Source: Tilletiopsis washingtonensis (Eukaryota; Basidiomycota; Exobasidiomycetes; Entylomatales). Taken from it: a stretch of DNA of 64,000 nt. A program made the position numbers and the translations under genes. The notes below the pieces were generated by a model. It did not search any database. It saw only the letters and a list, made by a program, of their open reading frames with translations, and was not told where the DNA came from. The DNA is taken from contig NW_020312007.1 of the NCBI RefSeq assembly GCF_003144115.1, positions 520,434 to 584,433 of the forward strand. Direction: 5' to 3'. This document shows, in pieces, positions 1 through 10,500 of the stretch (position 1 is the stretch's first letter; each line of letters begins with the position of its first letter).

Positions 1-3000
1 CGCGCTTCGTCAATTCTGGCAGCGATGGGCGCGCGCACACGACTCACCCAGCTTCTCGGCGGTAAAGTCCCAGCCGCACGAGTAGAGGGCCTTGGAGGTG
101 AGCAGCACGACCTTCTCCTCGAGCTTGGCACTCTGCACGCGGTTCGCCTCGATGGGCGAGAAGAGCGTCCAGCCGCCCAGCTTCGTCTCGCCGTCGGCCA
201 GCACGAGGGCCGCACAATTGTCGATGGCATGTGCACGGATGCGCGCCAGCTTCTGGTGTTCCGAGGGGTCCTGCGCGACCAGCTCGTCGTTATAGCGCTC
301 CAGCGCCGCGAGCGACATTTGGCCGTACTGGAGCAGCAGCAGCAAGCGGCGTCAGCACCGCTGCGCTCGGCCCCACCACCCATGCCTCGGCCGACATCTG
401 CTCACCTGGAAGTCCATCACCGTCTGCTTGAAGAAGTCCGTCACGGCGCCCTGCACCATGCGGTATACGCTCGCCGTGGCGTCGTCTAGAGGACAGGAAC
501 AGGTCAGCGCTGCGCTGCGCAACCGATGTGCCAGGGGACCATGCGACGTACTCATCATGCCGAGCAGGTTTCTACAGGCACAGAGATAGCGCGCGTCAGC
601 AAGCAGGGGGGGGGGGCACGCGCGCGTGTCGCACCGCACGCGTCGCGCTCAGCAGCTCTCACCTCTTGCCAGTGCGTGTAAAGTCGCCCTTGAGCGCACG
701 TGTGCCGGCGTAGATCTGCGAGACCATGTCGCCGTTGTTCGCCCACGAGTCGTTGAAGGCAAAGTCAAAGGCCTCGTCGCGCTCGCCGCGCAGCGAGGGC
801 ACGGCAACGCCGAGGCGCTCCAGCTGCACGCCGAGCATGTGGCGCGCAAACGCAGACTGCACGACGTTTGTGCGGTCGAGACTGTGCGCCATGGCCGAAG
901 TAGATGAGTGAATATGCCCCACCGGGGGGGGGGGGGGGGGGCCTCGCAGGACGCCAAAACTCACCAGTCGAGACACGACACTCGGAAGGCGCCCTGCTGC
1001 TTGCACAGTGTCTGTGCGCCGGCGCCCGACGTAGCAGCCGTGCGCCAGAAGCAGTCCATCTTGCCCAGCACTTGCTCCTCCTTCATGCGCTCCAGCAGGC
1101 GCGCCACGTTTTCAAACTTCATGCCGGCGCACTCCTTGTGGAAGTCAAAGGCCACATACTGCACCTGTCCGCCGTAGGCCTCTGCCGCTTGACGGTACGC
1201 CTCGGTGATTTGGCCTTCCTTGCCGCCCTGCTCGGCGAGATTGATGCACGTCACACTGCCGTAGCGAGCCGTCTGCTCGTCAAAGTGTCGCTTGCACGCC
1301 TGCGTGTTGTCCTTTGCGCTGCGCTCCAGGATGGGCGGAGGCTTGAGGTGGAACGGATTCTGGCTCCAGAAGAGCGGGATGCTGCCTCTGAACTGCACAA
1401 AGGAGAGCGTATGCGTGGAGCCGGGACGCTTGACGAGCAGAATCTGCTCCGTCTCGACGTAGTTGGCCACCGTGCCGTCGTCTGCGATGCCGCGGCGTTG
1501 ATAGCGCAGCCCGGCACGCTCCTTGGATCGTCGAGAGACGAGCAGGATGTAGGCGCTCAGTCGTTCGGATGCGGCGGCCTGGCTGACCATGTCCATCGCC
1601 TCGCCTGCAGCATCGGGCGACTTGGGCGGCGTGTCGGCGCCCGCCTCGCCGAGCGGCAGGGGCACAATCTGGAAGAAGCCTTGCATCAGAGGCAGCACTA
1701 GGCCGTGCAGCTTGCAGGGCAACAGGTCAGCCGACGGATAAATGCACGGCCGTGCCCCACACGTCCACCCACTCCGGCTTGGACAAAGTCGCGGCTGAGG
1801 TGCTCGTTGTGCCAGAAGCGGCGATCGGCACGTCCTGCAAGGGAGCTCGCCATCAGCTATGCAGCTCAGCGTGTGGCACACCCAAAGGCTGTGCACTCAC
1901 GCCAGAGCGGCAGTCGCTGGTTCGGCTCATCCCACGGCGGTCCTGCTCCAGCTCTCGTGTCAGACGAAGCGGACGACATCCTAGCATGGCCCGCCGCAGC
2001 AGCTGCCTCCTCTTTCCGCTGCAACGGCGTCGTCAGGTCAAAGTCGTAGGCGAACCACATCTCTCCTCGGCTGTACTGCTTTGCCGTTTCGCGCACCACC
2101 TTCTCCTCCAGCTCGGCTTTGGACGCTTCGTGGTAACGCTCGTCGGCCGTCATCTCCTTTGCCTCGTCGGCCGTCACGGCGGAGACCGTGCCGCCTGCGG
2201 GGTCGAACATGGCTGCCACAGCGGGCGTGATCGACGACGGCACATCAACGCCGGCCGTCTGCTCCGCCGCTGCTTCTGCGCCCGGTGCGCCGCCGTCCGA
2301 GGCTGCTCTGCCCGCCAGACGCTTCAGCCAAGGTCCGCTCCTTGCCGGCCGCAGTGTCGCCGCCTCGCCGATCGCCTTGGCAGCTGCCGCAGCACCATCG
2401 ACTGGCGCAGGCGTATGCACATCGTCCAGATCTGACTCTTCGTCGCTCGATTCCTCGTCGCTGGTTGACGCGTCAGTACGAGGTGCGGGCACCTTTGCCT
2501 GTCGTAACGCCTCGCTGTGCAATGCCTCGCGCGCTCGGGCCAGCTCGAGTGGGATGCTGAGCACGCCGGTGGAGCGATAGACGGGACAGGACGTGTGCAG
2601 AAAGTCTCCAGAGTGCGTACGAGAGACGACGACGAGCAGGTAGGCCGCTGGTAGACCGGATCAGCCTTGGACACCCGCCCTCACGCCCCGTGCCCTGCCT
2701 CACCGTTGAAGACGCGCAGGATGCCCACGACGCCATAGCAGAGCGTCTCTGCGCCCTCGGCATCCACCTTGGAGCGCTCCAGCTCCAGCGCTGCATCCCT
2801 GGCGCTGATGCCAGTCACTTTGCCTTTGCGTCCCCACTCGATGAGTGCGCCTGCGGTGGGCGCGCCGTCTCTGCGACGCTCGTGCGCCACATCTTGGGCG
2901 CGCGCCTCATCCGTCGTAGCCAGCGGTGCAGCGTCGCCGAGTGCAGCAGCGGCGGCAGAGCTGGCAGAGGAGGTGCGAGAGTGTGTGTTGCTTGCGCCGC

Positions 3001-3169
3001 TGGACGGGCGCGGCAGAAGGAGCAGGCCATTGGAGCAGACGTGCAGCGAGAGCAGGCGGTCCGGCGTGCTCTGTGGGAACGGCGGCACAGCGAAGGAGGC
3101 CAGTGCCGCGCCCGAGCCGGCAGCGCCGGCGCCGACGGGCCGGGTGGAGCGCCCGAAGATGCCCTTCAT
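1..3169 (-). CDS. Sac-domain phosphoinositide phosphatase, Sac2/INPP5F-like (3' end beyond window)
   Basis: Predicted to remove phosphate from phosphoinositides on membranes. Exons read 3169-2704, 2647-1901, 1834-1773, 1710-965, 881-663, 571-552, 485-406, 327-48 and 15-1; phases close at every junction, giving at least 873 residues before the edge. Sac-family landmarks appear in order: LIEWGRKGKV, FAYDFDLTTPLQR, RRGIADDGTVANYVETEQ, SFVQFRGSIPLFWSQ and the catalytic CX5R motif CLDCLDRTN. After the catalytic part, VYRMVQGAVTDFFKQTVMDF and a segment ending ALYSCGWDFTAEKL resemble the hSac2 domain, so Sac2/INPP5F is favoured over Sac1; no membrane segment has appeared by the edge. ATG 3169 (MKGIFGR) was chosen although the frame stays open upstream to 3424, because the added residues look like nothing in the family. 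One exon is only 20 nt, and the intron at 964-882 splits the active-site motif. Confidence 0.9.
606..616. repeat. G11 homopolymer in an intron
   Basis: Eleven consecutive G on the plus strand, inside the intron between the 881-663 and 571-552 exons of the Sac2-like gene. It would be C11 in the transcript. The exact length depends on assembly quality. Confidence 0.9.
924..941. repeat. G18 homopolymer in an intron
   Basis: Eighteen consecutive G on the plus strand, C18 in the transcript, inside the 83-nt intron 964-882 that interrupts the catalytic motif of the Sac2-like gene. Confidence 0.9.
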
Positions 3170-4017
3170 GAGGCGAGGAGGTGGGCAAGAAGGAGGGAGA
3201 CGCGCACTGCCGGCGAGAGGGGACGTGGAGGCGAGGCAAGGTGGAGGGACGCCGTGGCGCGTCCGGCAACACATGCGCGGGGCACCGCACGGCAGCGCGG
3301 CCCAACCTAACGGCTCGGCGTGCGCACAGGCCCGTGTCTCGCGCCCCTCACACGCAGCGCCGACGAGCGGAGCGCTGAGCCAGCAGCGCAAAGCAGCCGG
3401 TTGCGGCGGCAGACTGATCGCCACCTACCACGCCATCGACACATCTGCGAGACGCATGGCATCGAGCTCGGCGCGCCTCACGCACGCGCCCCTGGCCGCT
3501 CAGGAGGTCCGTGGTGAGCAGCTTGCCCCTGATCCTGCAGCCGCCGCGCGCGCCGCCGCCGCGTGCGCCTCCCTGCTCCTTCCGTCAGCTGGCAGCGATG
3601 GTGTGGCATTCTCTCTCCCTTTGAGGACCAAAGTGCATGCCGGGGGACCATGCAGCAGCAAGAAGGCGAGCCATGTCTGATGTCTCTTCACCCGCCAAAA
3701 CTCCTGCCTCGTCATCCCGCAGCTTCAGCAACAGCGTGCAGCCATTCCGGCATGCCTCGGCCCCTCCTGCTCTGCCATCACGACGCAGCGGCAGCAGCGT
3801 AGCTTCCCTCTGCGATGCGTACACTCTTTGCTGTGCTCAGGCGACGTGCGGGCGGCGATGCATGCATCCGACTGTTCGATTTCCGCAAAGGAGAGCTGCC
3901 CATCGATACTGTCTGACTTCGACTCTCTTTGCGCATCACGTCCTCTGCCTATCCCCACCCTTGTCGTGCCCTCTGTGCAGAGAGGAAGCTCGACTTGTAG
4001 AGCATGCCCCAGGCATC
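3170..4017. other. Intergenic: promoter side of Sac2-like gene, 3' side of TenA gene
   Basis: 848 bases between the start of the Sac2-like gene and the stop of the TenA-like gene, both on the minus strand. Open frames here have no recognisable domain and no consistent splice structure. I see no TATA box or RNA gene. Confidence 0.5.
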
Positions 4018-4932
4018 CTACTGCACGCCTGCACTCTCCCAGAACCTTACTTCGTAGAACAAAGTCTCGTTCCAGATACTCTCCACTCTTTGCCTCGCCG
4101 CATTCGTGCCGGCCTGCGGGCTCAGGCGGCCGTCGAGTTCCGGCAGCTCGTCGACGAGCTCGGCGATGTCGGCGACGAAGTGCTCGAACTCTGGTGCTGT
4201 CCAGTTCGGGATCAACTCGGAGAGAGCCGACGTCACGCTCGACGAGCTGTTGCTAGGGAAAGGGAGGAAGGAACGGACGTGGCGCCATGATTCGAGATAG
4301 AGCTGTGTGCGCAGACCCGTCAGCATGGCGCGTAGCGATGTGGCGCCCGAGCGAGGGAGGGGTGGACAACGCACCACCTCCATGGCCCACAGCAGGACCA
4401 GGCCCTCCTCAAACGTGCCCGATGCAACGGTGGCCATTTGGAAGTCGATGTACGCGCGAGTCGTCGGCGCCAGCAGGCCGAGCAGTGCGTCGTCGCTCGA
4501 GCTCGACACCGGAGGCGTCTGCAATGACAGGCCATGCCGTGCTGCGACATCCTCGAAGAAGGCTACTTCGCGCGTGATGTTCTGATGCCGCGACATGAGC
4601 ACACAAGGGCAGCGAGGGAGAAGAGAGGGGGGGGGGGGACTCACTGCCATGGCGCCGCCGAGCACCATCAGCCTCCTCCTGGCGCACTGTTCAGCCTTGT
4701 CGCCCTCCACTCCCTTCTCTCCCACGCCGCCAAGCGGTACGGGACACTTGGCGATGAGGGTGCCCAGGAAGCGCACGTAGCCGCCCAGGGCGTACAGCCG
4801 GTCCTGCGTGAGCCAGCGCGCGAGCTGCTCGGCCGTCAGCTCGCCCGTGCCGGCGCGCGTGAGGAAGAGATGCTGCGTTGCATGCGTGTAGGAAGAGGCG
4901 GAGAGGGAGAGGAGATGCGTGGTGAGCGCCAT
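4018..4932 (-). CDS. TenA/THI-4 family protein (thiaminase-2-like fold)
   Basis: Belongs to the heme-oxygenase-like TenA/THI-4/PQQC family; members salvage thiamine pyrimidines or have unknown roles. Exons 4932-4645, 4581-4375 and 4302-4018 give 259 residues, a normal family length. Family-like segments are LYALGGYVRFLGTLIAKCPV, NITREVAFFEDVAARHG and TTRAYIDFQMATVASGTFEE, followed by LYLESWRHV. The usual TenA catalytic Cys region reads LLWAMEVLYLESW with no Cys, so it looks closer to the Cys-less (TenA_E-like) group; substrate unknown. ATG 4932 (MALTTHLL) matches the family start; the frame is open to 5133 but the extra residues look non-homologous. Both introns (63 and 72 nt) are multiples of three without an in-frame stop, so the locus also reads as one uninterrupted frame; the two segments were removed because they break family similarity and have donor, branch and acceptor signals. 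Confidence 0.8.
   Translation of the reverse strand: MALTTHLLSLSASSYTHATQHLFLTRAGTGELTAEQLARWLTQDRLYALGGYVRFLGTLIAKCPVPLGGVGEKGVEGDKAEQCARRRLMVLGGAMAVSPPPPSLLPRCPCVLMSRHQNITREVAFFEDVAARHGLSLQTPPVSSSSDDALLGLLAPTTRAYIDFQMATVASGTFEEGLVLLWAMEVVRCPPLPRSGATSLRAMLTGLRTQLYLESWRHVRSFLPFPSNSSSSVTSALSELIPNWTAPEFEHFVADIAELVDELPELDGRLSPQAGTNAARQRVESIWNETLFYEVRFWESAGVQ
4627..4638. repeat. G12 homopolymer in an intron
   Basis: Twelve G on the plus strand, C12 in the transcript, just inside the donor of the first intron (4644-4582) of the TenA-like gene. Confidence 0.85.
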
Positions 4933-5416
4933 GATGGAGGATGCTGCCGAGCAGAGGCAGGAGGGAGGGGAGGGGCGAGAGGTGCTAGAGCGGCTGAGTT
5001 GTATTCGCAATAGAGAAATGCCCGTTTTGTATCCGCGCGAGGCGGCGCCGGCCGAGGCGAAAATTCTGCGCGCGGCGGCGCGGCGCGAAGAAGCGGCCGC
5101 AGCGGCAGGCATCGCCGCTTCCCTCCCTACCACACCCTCTCCTCTCGTGAGTAGCTCTCCTCTGCGCGCGCCCTGAGGCGGCAGCGTCTAGTATGATGAA
5201 CAACACTAGATGACGAGTATGAGATCGTGCTCTATGCAAGAGGCAACCGAGGTGCGCGCCTCTCACGAGGCTGCTGCGCCGAGGTACTTGCGAGTCGATC
5301 GAGGCTTTCACCACTGGCTACCTACTCCTGACACCCTGCTGCTTCGCACCGCGCCGCCACATGTCGCGTCACTTTCGCTGACACACAGTGCGCTGCCCAG
5401 GACAGTGTCGTGCGCA
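4933..5416. promoter_or_regulatory. Divergent promoter region between TenA-like gene and TSR4
   Basis: 484 bases between two divergently read start codons. The TenA side is purine-rich on the plus strand (CT-rich leader in transcript sense). An AT-richer patch at 5187-5210 contains a six-base inverted repeat, TCTAGT and ACTAGA, separated by 12 bases. No clear TATA box is visible. Confidence 0.45.
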
Positions 5417-7244
5417 ATGGCGCCCGCTCGGCCACTCGACGCCGACTCGGACTCGGACAGCGATGCTGGCTCCGAGGCGAGCGTGACGGATGTGCAACTG
5501 GGTCTCTCGGACGGGCCCATCGACTCGGACGATGCCTCCAACCCCCTCGTTTCGCGCATCGGTGGCCGTCCGGTGAGTGAGTCTGCCTCGCCCGTGCCCT
5601 TCGCCGCACTGCAATGCACGTCTGACTCTCCCTCTCTCTCTCTGCTCCCAGGCATGGCTGCCTACCAAGACACTGCCGCCAGCTAGCGTAGCGACGTGCA
5701 AGCACTGCAACAACACCATGGAGCTGCTCGTTCAGATCTTCGCGCCGCTCGACGGCTCCGCCTACGACCGCGTCCTCTTCGTCTGGGGCTGTGCGCGCGG
5801 CGTCTGTCAGCGACAGGCACACGGCAGGTGAGTCCCTTTCCTCTCTCGCATCGACGTCGTGGGCTAGGCTGCGGGCAAAGGATTAGAATCGAATTTCTTC
5901 ACTTGAGCGCTGCCTTTCGGGGCGCGCAGGGAAAAGAGAAAATTTTGACAACCGAGCTTTTTAACCATGATGCTTTTTGCCCTGCCTCGACGTCGGCCAC
6001 TTGCTCTGGAGTGTTGCCCTTGCACACACGCTGACACATGCCGCACGTACAGCATCCGCGCCGTGCGCCTCCTGCAGCACAACGCTCGCTGGGCCGCCAA
6101 GCTCGAGAAGCAGAAGGCGCGCAAGGAGGCTGCCGCTGCTCGCCGACGGACACAAGAAGCAGCCGCAAAGGCACGCGAGGAGGAGGAGGCCGCTCGCAAG
6201 AAGGTCAACCCGTTCTCGGCTGGCGCTGGTGCGGCAGGCACTGGGCTCGGCGGCATGCTCTTCGGCGCTCCTGCACCGGCTGCTGCGGCGCCACAAGAGA
6301 CGACAGTCGTCGCCGACGCCGAGCAAGACGACTCCGAGTCCGAGTCCGACGAGGAAGAGTCTCGCCTGGCCGAGGAGCTCGCCGTCAAAGCCTCGCTCGA
6401 AGCCACGCAGCGCACCGCCGATTGGGCCGCCGCCGCCGCGCACTACGCGCCCGCTCAGTACCTCAACACCGTCCCCGAGCCTTCCTCGTCCGCACGTCGA
6501 GCCGCATCCGCCAAGCTTACGCCTGCTGCAAAGGCGGCACTCAAGGCGGGAGATGGCACGGTGCCGAACGACGATGCGGGACTGAAGGAGTGGGAGGGAG
6601 AGAGCTACCAACGCATGATGGTCTCGGGCGTCGACGAGGCGTTTGAGCGCTTCGTTGCGCGCGTAGGCTCCGAGGGCCGGCAAGTCGTGCGCTACGAGCT
6701 CGGCGGTGTGCCGCTGCCATTCTGCGGCTCCGGCATCGTGTACGACAAGCTCTGGCCGCAAGCCTCTCGCAACGCCACGCCTGTCTCGCGTCAGGCCATG
6801 GCGGCAAGCGACAAGAACGGCCGCACATACACTCCCTCGGCCGTTCCGCCGTGCGAAGCCTGCGGTGGTCCTCGGACGTTTGAGGTGCAGCTGATGCCCA
6901 ACCTCGTCAACCTCTTGCGGCCCACGTCGATCGCTGGCGCGGCAGACGAGGCCGTCGTGCTCGACTCGAACGCCTCGGCCGAAGAACGTCGCCGGCGCGA
7001 AATTGAGTCTGCGCTGGGCCGCAAGCTGCCTTCGCAGCCGGACGCCGACGGCATCACGCGCGCCAAGCCGCAGAACGAGCAGCAGCGCCTTGCTGAAGAG
7101 GCGGCCCTGCGCGCGAGGACAGGACTTGCTTGGTCCACGGCCCTCGTCTACACTTGCGAGCAGGACTGCTGCCTCCCCCGCGAGGCCGCGGCGGAGGGCG
7201 AGGCGTGGCGCGAGGAGTGGGTCGGCGCGCAGTGGGAGGAGTAG
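5417..7244 (+). CDS. TSR4: PDCD2/TSR4 family protein, ribosome assembly factor
   Basis: In yeast Tsr4 is a dedicated chaperone of ribosomal protein uS5 (Rps2) in 40S assembly; PDCD2 is its animal counterpart. Exons 5417-5572, 5652-5827 and 6053-7244 give 507 residues. Exon 1 encodes an acidic Asp/Ser start. Exon 2 carries the N-terminal zinc-binding half (CKHCNNTMELLVQIFAPL, then VWGCARGVC). Exon 3 opens with SIRAVRLLQHN and a charged helical segment, then an acidic linker, and ends with the PDCD2_C domain: GLKEWEGESYQRMM, RYELGGVPLPF, PPCEACGGPRTFEVQLMPNL and a final VYTCEQDCC. The second intron (5828-6052) is long at 225 nt. ATG 5417 is the first in frame that begins the acidic segment; a longer frame begins at 5210 but lies in the promoter region. 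Confidence 0.9.
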
Positions 7245-7516
7245 CATGACCCGCGCGCGCCCTCGATTCCCCTTCCTCCGTCATCTGGCTCGCATCCTCT
7301 CTCTTGCTCTCCCTCATTGTATCACTACCGCGCCTTCTGCAACTCATCGTCACCCATTCGCCATCTTCACTCTCTCTCTCCTGGTCCAGCGCGTCGATTG
7401 AAAGTGAGGGTGACTGCGCGAGAGCGAGCGAAGGGGCGTGACGCGTGACGCCGCGTGCGCACGATGTTGCGGTGCGGCGAGGGGTATGAGGGGTGGGGCG
7501 TAGCGAGGCGGCTGCG

Positions 7517-10500
7517 CTACAGGAAGCCGCTGAGGCGAGGAGAGCCCAAGTCAGCGAGACTGCGTATGCATAGCAGGTCCACCGCATGCTCACCTCTCCT
7601 GCAGCAGGCGCGCAATCTTCTCGTCCTCGCTGGAGAAAGAACGGGAACGGGGATCAGCTGCACGCGCAGAGGGCTGGCCACAGCCCGCGCCACACTCACC
7701 GCTCGCGCGGCTCGAGGCGCAGACTCTGCTCAAAGAGCTCGTCGTCGGTGCGGCTCTCGACCATGTTGTCCTCGATGAACTTCTGGATGCCCTGCACGGG
7801 CGTGAGGTTGTAGCTTGCAAGCACGCGCAGTCAGCCAAAGGGGCTCGTCTTCGCGCGAGAGCGCTCCTCGACTCACGGCGTCGACTGGTATATCATAATC
7901 TCGCCAATCTTCTCGGCCGTCATCTGGCGCTTGCTGAAGTTGATCAGCCGCTCGTCCGTCTTGAGGTGGTCCGAGTTGCCGTCCTCGATGAACGTCAGGT
8001 CCGTCAGATACACGCCGAGGAACGGCACGCAGGGCGGATTGAGCTGGCGCAGCGTGTGGCGGTAGCGCGAAAAGTTCTTCGTCGGCGCCAGCACGACCTT
8101 CATGTTCTCGAAGAGCGCCAGGTGCCGCTGGTTCACGGCGTCCCACGTGCGCCGCAGCCGGTTCAGCGAGGCGTTGTTGAGGCCAGAGTAGATGGCCATC
8201 ATCGAGGAGAAGTTGTTGAGCGCGTAGCAGCGCTGCGGGCCTGGGTCAGCTTGCCGGCAGCAGCGGCACACGTCCGCTTCACTCACGTCGGCGATGGCGA
8301 CGAAGTGCTTCACCCAGGCGGCACGCTTCTTCAGGTCCTCCTGCACGAGAATCGCCTCGGAGACCCAGCCGCTGACGCGGTTGTTGGCGCTGATGACGTC
8401 GCGGATGCCCTTGGCGACGACGATGCCGTCGGGCCGACTCCACGCCTTGGCGAGGCACTCGACGGGCCGGATGCGGTTGTACAGGCGGCTGTCGATGAGC
8501 GTGAGCTGGCGTGCCATCTCTGTCGGGTCGATGTCGAGGAACTTGATCTTGCGCAGGTTCTTCGGCAGGATGGGCGCCGGCGCCGACGTCGGCATGACCA
8601 TCTTGCGGATCATCTGCTCGCCGTCTCCTTGCTGTGGGCGTGCGTGGGGGCATGTCAGCACGGTCCCGGCAGCGCGCATGCAACACTCACCTTGCGCTCC
8701 ACCAGGCGGATGAGCAGCTTCGAGGGCGTCTCCATCGGCAGCGACTGCGCCATCTCGTCGAGCGCAAAGTCCTTGATGCGCTTCAGCTCCTCGTCGTCCT
8801 CGCCCTCGTAGAAGTGCGACTCGATCCAGGACTTGAGCACATTGAAGACGCTGCAGCGTGCGAGGTCAGTCGGGCGCTCGCATACGTCGCGAAGCCAGCA
8901 CTCACCGCAAGCGGATGGGCGTCTGCTTCTTCTCTGCCCACACCTGCTGCTCGTCCGGCGAAAGGCCCGGCGGCATCTTGACGCGGAAGCGCGCAAAGAG
9001 CAGGTCGAGGAACTCCTCCGTCGTCGTAAAGGAGCGGTACGTCATCAGGAACGTGTTGTTGAACGTCGGGTCGAAGGCGTTGTGCATCGTCAGGCGCTCC
9101 ATCAGTGCGCCGAGCGTGGCGCCCTTGACCTGGCCCGAGGCATTCATGACGATGTCGTGCGGCGCATAGTCGGCCTCGAGGAACCACGGAATCTCCTCGA
9201 CCTGCCGGATCGGCGGCACGGGCGGCGCACTGGCGTCGGTCGACGGCGCCAGGGAGAGCGCGTCGGTCGACGCAGCCGTCGGGTCGTCGCCGAAGAAGCG
9301 CTTCATCTTGTTGCTGCTCTTGACGCGCGCCGTGTGCTCCTCGTCGTCGTCGCCGTGGTCAGTCGTGCCGCGCCGCTGGCTCATGGTGCGTGCAGCCGAC
9401 TCCTGCGAGCCGACAGAGGCGCCCGTCGTGACAGACGTCGAGCGCGTGCGCATGCCGAGGCCGCCGCGCACGGACGTCGAGTACGACTTGTTCGACGGCG
9501 GCACGGCGGGAGACAGGCTCGGCGCGCTGCGGACGACGTCGTGGCGCGACGAAGGCGGACCGTTCGGCACGGCCAGGCCTGGCCCAAGGTACATCACCTC
9601 GTCCTCAGCACTCTCGCCGTCGTAGCTCGAGTCTGCATCGCCGGCGCCACGAGCGCCCTCGTCGCGGCCCGGCGAGACGCGCGCGGCATCGTCGCTCATC
9701 AGCGTGCTGACAAGCACGTCGTCGATACCGTACACCTTTGAGCGTGCGCCGATGTGCGAGAGCGTCTGCGAGCCCTGCGCCTCGGCAATGTCGACGAGCT
9801 CGAGAAGCAGGCTGAGCTGCCGCTGCACGACGCTCGTGAGCTCGCGCGTCTGCAGCAGCAGCTGCTCGGACACAGCCAGATCGGCGCCGCTATACGGCAG
9901 CGACATGGACAGGTCCTGTACGTCGATGAGCATCGCGGCGCTGTGGTCATACGCCGCCTGCTTGACGTTGGCGAGCGTTCCGAGCGCCAGACGCGCATTG
10001 GTGATGCCGATCATGAGGCGTGTCCGCTCCTGCGCCTCCAGCGGCTCATCTTCCGAGGGCCCGTCCACGTCCAGCACCGCCGCGATGTCGGCGTCCTCGA
10101 CGAGGTTCATCAGCGAGCCAAAGCGCACGAGCACGAGGCGCACCTGCGCCAGCACACTGCGGAAGCTGGCGCGCGTGAGGGCGCGCGACACGGCATCGGG
10201 CGCCACAGCGTCGCCGTTGGTCTGGCCGTTCGGCAGCTCGCCGCCGTGCTGAATCATGAGCGCCAGGTCGGACAGATGCCGAACGAGGTCGTCGTGTTGC
10301 TTGCGGATGCGCTCGTCGATGAGCGCGCGCGAGAGAGGCTCTCTCGGCTTTCGCCGCAGCGCAATCTTGCCCGAGTTGAGCGCTTGCTGAGCGTCCTTGG
10401 TCAGCTCGAAGGGGTTGTGGAACGTCCCGAGCGCCTCTGCGCGCAGCGTGGCCGCCTCAGTCGGCGTGGGCAAGACGAAGCCGTTGCCGCGCCAGCCTGC

